Shown: piece by piece, positions 60,761 to 64,000 of the stretch
How the letters are laid out: every line of letters starts with the position of its first letter
Position numbering within the stretch: position 1 is the stretch's first letter
NCBI GenBank assembly: GCA_036365455.1
Contig: JAWQUS010000030.1
Location: 2,108,001-2,172,000 of the forward strand
Length of the DNA: 64,000 nt
Source: Macrosoma leucophasiata
Lineage: Eukaryota; Arthropoda; Insecta; Lepidoptera; Hedylidae
Reading direction: 5' to 3'
Notes under the pieces: generated by a model
What the model saw: only the letters and a program-made list of their open reading frames with translations
Database searches by the model: none
What the model was told of the DNA's origin: nothing
Position numbers and translations under genes: made by a program

Positions 60761-61163
60761 ACGTTTTAATATAATAAGATATCTTAAAATACCTACACGC
60801 GGCTGGATAACAATCTTTAAAAGATCTGCAAACAACATTGAGGCTGAATGATGCTTAAATAAAAATATAACGTACCAACCACACGCATTTGTAATTTCAC
60901 CTTAACTGAAGACGATAGGGTTGAATTTTGTTTATCGTTGCGTGAACTTATTACTTTCGGGTTCGGTGTATTTTGAGACCTAGTTTGGTTTGGTTTACTG
61001 GATCATTGATCTGTTCACTTCATTAAATTCATGCTTATCTGATGGTTCACCTTGTTTTGAGATTAAATGGAAGGTTTTCAATATAAAAATATTTGGTTTC
61101 GACGTTCTTTACTTTGAATATAAGGTGGTATGCAAACGTGGCTTGGAGCAATCAAAGAAATGG
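60761..61163. other. no recognised feature
   Basis: AT-rich, no repeat match. Confidence 0.45.
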
Positions 61164-61412
61164 ACAATGCTCAGTAATTAATATTGCACATCGAGCCTGT
61201 GAAAGAAATGATCGGCTCGTTTCGACTTCGTAGAGCGTTATCTCTGTTATTGCACACTGCCTACGTAAGCACTGACAGTCCGGTATTGGTCAGAACTTAA
61301 TCAAAATGGTCGACAAACGTCAAATCGGTACGGTGCGAAAGAGACAACGCTCTACAGACCCGAAATAAGCCGAAGTCTCCTTCCTAGGATCGATGTGCAA
61401 TATTCATCATTT
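61164..61412 (-). mobile_element. MITE-L, full length, reverse
   Basis: AATATTGCACATCGAGCCTG, TAGAGCGTTATCTCTG, ACAACGCTCTACAGACCCG, GATCGATGTGCAATATTC. Confidence 0.78.
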
Positions 61413-61444
61413 AAAAATGTTGCAAGACATTTTTTTTTATTGTA

Positions 61445-61778
61445 ATGGCATTGCTGTTACGCATATTGCCAGTGACTATTAAAACTATTTTTCGTTTACG
61501 TAATAAGCAGCGCAGCGTAAACAAAGTCAGAGTTAGTCAGTCAATTATGATAGTAACATATAATATCATTGCAATTAGTCAGTCAGTCAGAGTCACATTC
61601 CATAATTCGAGCAAAGCGATGGCTACTTTACCAAAAAATGGACAATGAAGTTTTGAAGGCAACCTGAATGGCCGTGTTTCCGCACTGTTATTCTATTTCA
61701 CTATACACGGGCACTGTAATAAACCTATATCAAAGCAAATGCCACCAACTTTATTTAATGCACCTCAAAAATGCACCA
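61445..61778 (-). mobile_element. AA repeat, copy 2
   Basis: TTACGCATATTGCCAGTGAC, CTATACACGGGCACTGTAAT, AATGCCACCAACTTTATT. Reverse of 42659-42975. Confidence 0.6.
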
Positions 61779-61813
61779 AATATATAAAATATTAGGTATA
61801 CATATCAGTACAG

Positions 61814-61871
61814 CTTTTTTTATATGTTACAATGATGACAAACAAGCATGCAGTTCACGTTCATGGTAAGT
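61814..61871 (-). mobile_element. rep290 3' tail
   Basis: TTACAATGATGACAAACAAG and CATGCAGTTCACGTTCATGG. Confidence 0.55.
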
Positions 61872-62274
61872 ACCTACCTAAATACTGAGATTTACTGAGG
61901 TGCGATTCGATTAATGTTTTCACTTGCTATGGGTGTTCACACTATTCATATTTGTTTGATTGTAGAACATTTAAGTCTGATCTCAAAAGAGCCGTACTGT
62001 CTGGCATTCTGTAATATAATTATTTTGTCGACAACAAAGTTTATACGTCTGCACACAGCCTAAGTCTATTGAAATTTTAATGTGAAGTGTTTGTGGAGGA
62101 TTATCCGCAAGATACAAAACATAATTTCCATTAAAGGTCGACCCGACCTTAAGATATTATAACAGAAAATATGAAGGTATTGTTGAAAATTCTGTTTTCG
62201 AAGCAACTTATTTAACTATCAACTGTAACTTTTACTGAGAGTGTAAGAGTATTTTGTTTTATTTTTATTTTTTT
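61872..62274. other. no recognised feature
   Basis: AT-rich, no ORF. Confidence 0.45.
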
Positions 62275-62340
62275 ATACTAGCTGACCCGGCTAACGTCGT
62301 TCCGCCATACAATAAATGTTAAAGCCATTGCCTTATTAAA
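62275..62340 (+). mobile_element. start of another Helitron-type or RTE-type repeat
   Basis: TATACTAGCTGACCCGGCTA and CGTCGTTCCGCCATAC, cut off by the H1 copy that follows. Confidence 0.4.
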
Positions 62341-62342
62341 AA

Positions 62343-62637
62343 TCTATACAAATAAATAAAATTGGAGTGTCTGTTTGTAATATAAAAATAACCGCTTTTT
62401 ACTAAACGCATATGTACACGGTACAAATACCAAAACAATGTTTGTCTGTCTGTCTGTTTGTAACGGTAATCTCGAGAATGGCTGGACCGATTTTGACGGA
62501 ATTTTCACTGGCAGATAGTTTTTGTAATAAGGAGTAACTTCGGCTATTATACTAGCTGCGCCCACGACGTTCGGGTAGATACTGAACAATCATACATTCT
62601 CACGCGGACGAAGTAGCGGACACGGCTAGTTTAAAAT
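62343..62637 (+). mobile_element. Helitron-like element H1, uninterrupted copy
   Basis: Starts TCTATACAAATAAATAAAAT, passes GTCTGTCTGTCTG and GACCGATTTTGACGGAATTT, ends near ACGGCTAG followed by TTTAAAAT. It provides the unbroken reference for the split copy at 4928-7695. Confidence 0.68.
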
Positions 62638-62984
62638 AAAACTCTTATATTTAACAACAACCAAAAGTTAAATAACTGAACCTCAGAATCATATTAAGTA
62701 GATAGCAGTTTATTTGCATCTATGCTATGGACGTTGACATTATTTGATTTTTCACGATAATCTGTACTAGATTTAAGCTCTCATTTAAAAGAGCTCTTAC
62801 TGAGTTTGTTGGGTAGCGGAGTTCTTCCCAGTAGTGACTGCACTTGGAACTCTGCTAAGTGAATAACATTGATCTTGACGAATAAGTTTTTCTTTTTCTT
62901 CATTTATTATCATTGAAGGAATTGAAAAATTTTATGATTATTATGTTTTAACCAAATAGTTTAAATTTTTAATTTACTATTAAT
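62638..62984. other. no recognised feature
   Basis: AT-rich, no ORF. Confidence 0.45.
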
Positions 62985-63113
62985 ATATGATTTTGCTTTT
63001 ACTATATGTAATGGTTATTCGCTCTAGGTAGTTTATGATTTATTGACGTTTTGAAAGTATCTGTAAAGATCTATTCGAAATAAAAATATTTTCTATTCTA
63101 TTCTATTCTATAG
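62985..63113 (+). mobile_element. LINE 3' UTR with TATTC repeat tail
   Basis: CGCTCTAGGTAGTTTATGAT, CGAAATAAAAATATTTTC and four TATTC units. Related to 38755 and 24345. Confidence 0.5.
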
Positions 63114-63210
63114 AAAAATGGAATTCCGCAAGCTTGGAATAAAGGCCAGAAAAGAATTGCTAGAAAATGCATTCCTACTTGACTGTCACGTTTGAGCTGA
63201 CTGACTGAAC

Positions 63211-63309
63211 GCCTCCATTTAGCGGCAAGTAGCTGCCGTTTTCTGCTCGACTTGGCGCACTTTATCTGGGGGCCTGCGCCTGCGAACTCCGTCACTAGAA
63301 CTCTACCAA
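63211..63309 (-). mobile_element. rep290 5' part, diverged
   Basis: CCATTTAGCGGCAAGTAGC and GCGAACTCCGTCACTAGAAC, CTCTACCAA. Confidence 0.5.
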
Positions 63310-63520
63310 GCCAGCTAAAAGATCTTTGAAAGGAAATTGTATTAAACACAGTTTTACATTTCTTTACCTTACCTGAAACTACCACAAGTGTCGAAGTCCC
63401 CTCAGCTGCGGATGTCAATAAAAACTTCGAAGCGAAGACTTTGTAATTACAGAGGCGACACTTTGTTCGCCTTCATTTACAAAACTTCTTGCGAATCTTT
63501 TAGTGAAGTTAGATTAGAGT

Positions 63521-63582
63521 ATTTTTTATGTTATGTAGGGGTGGCAAACAAGCATGCAGTTCACATTGATGTTAAGTGATGT
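63521..63582 (-). mobile_element. rep290 3' tail, tandem with the next copy
   Basis: TTTTTTATGTTATGTAGGGG to GATGTTAAGTGATG, then a second tail begins. Confidence 0.6.
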
Positions 63583-63892
63583 TGTTTTTTATGGAAGTGT
63601 CAAGCAAGCATGCAGTTCACTTTGATGTTCAATTTCAATTTATTTGCTTGTTACATGTTAAGTGATGACTGCAGCCTATAGACACCCACAAAAAGACCAA
63701 GGTCAAAATGCAGATGCGTTAACACTCCTGAGGCCTATGGTGTTATGCCTCTGTGCCGGAAATCACACAGGCCGTACATTACCGCCTGACCGGAACACAA
63801 TAGTGCTGAACACTACCATTTAGCGGCAAGTATATTAGGTAATGCGGTTTGCCTACGCCGGCGAGCTCCGTCACTGAGCTCTACCACCAGTA
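63583..63892 (-). mobile_element. rep290, full length, with a 25-bp insertion
   Basis: AATTTCAATTTATTTGCTTG at about 63631-63650 interrupts GATGTT-AAGTGATG. Otherwise complete to GAGCTCTACCACCAGT. Confidence 0.8.
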
Positions 63893-63915
63893 AATGATGA
63901 TTGCAGCCTATAGAC

Positions 63916-64000
63916 ACAATGCAAATATGAACAGTGTGGAAACTACGTACAAAACCTTGAAACGTCACACTCACACAAACATGCGCATCGACGAGGCCTC
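63916..64000 (+). repeat. K foldback arm, second copy, cut by the window end
   Basis: CAAATATGAACAGTGTGGAA, AAACGTCACACTCACACAAA, CATGCGCATCGACGAG match the left arm at 54254-54340. Confidence 0.7.

Noticed and set aside
1..64000. CRISPR array or bacterial operon structure
   Set aside because: No short regularly spaced repeats with unique spacers. Composition, SINEs and LINEs show animal nuclear DNA.

Overview
The window is AT-rich animal DNA made almost entirely of interspersed repeats and broken transposons. The mixture points to a moth or butterfly (Lepidoptera). It includes CR1/L2-like, RTE-like and jockey-like LINE fragments, a 5S-rRNA-derived SINE, a tRNA-derived SINE, Helitron-like elements ending in CTAG, mariner, a Penelope fragment and many MITEs. 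That assignment rests on remembered repeat types, not a database search. I found no host protein-coding gene, rRNA gene, convincing functional tRNA gene or CRISPR array. Every long open frame is transposon-derived or runs through a repeat.

Family names used below are local to this annotation. rep290 is a 290-bp SINE-like repeat with more than 30 copies or fragments. SINE-B has a tRNA-type head and SINE-5S a 5S-rRNA-type head. LINE-G, RTE, LINE-F, LINE-Z and LINE-C are non-LTR retrotransposons or their 3' ends. TLM is a tRNA-like module found in inverted or tandem arrays. MITE-L, MITE-N, MITE-Q, TIR-P, AA, BB, W and K are elements with inverted repeats or otherwise unclassified repeats.

Layout. 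1-4.9 kb: rep290 copies, LINE-F, LINE-C and LINE-Z ends, MITE-Q, TIR-P. 4.9-7.7 kb: a Helitron split by a 5'-truncated LINE-G, with matching 9-bp target duplications. 7.7-8.5 kb: a CpG-rich stretch with no repeat I recognise. 8.9-11.3 kb: a local repeat cluster plus an element that combines pol III boxes with terminal inverted repeats. 12.4-13.5 kb: mariner pseudogene. 15.1-16.8 kb: a 5'-truncated RTE followed directly by a full-length SINE-5S, each with its own target duplication. 17-31 kb: SINE-5S, MITE-L, MITE-N, Helitrons and TLM arrays. 33-35.4 kb: a segmental duplication whose first unit carries a 512-bp GC-rich transposon, then a jockey-like LINE end. 35-53 kb: dense SINE-B, rep290, TLM, W and MITE copies with several nested insertions. 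53.6-55 kb: foldback and hAT-like sequence. 57.8-59.4 kb: a GC-rich non-LTR element with a restriction-like endonuclease but no RT palm. 59.5-60.05 kb: a Penelope GIY-YIG fragment between inverted repeats. 60-64 kb: more SINE-B, rep290, MITE-L and Helitron.

How the elements relate. Each of the three short retroelement families carries a 3' tail resembling the end of a different LINE also present here: SINE-B with LINE-Z, SINE-5S with RTE, and rep290 with LINE-F. This fits short elements borrowing LINE machinery in trans. Several insertions can be dated against each other from nested positions and from paralogous empty sites inside the window. Repeat boundaries were placed by eye and may be off by 5-20 bp.
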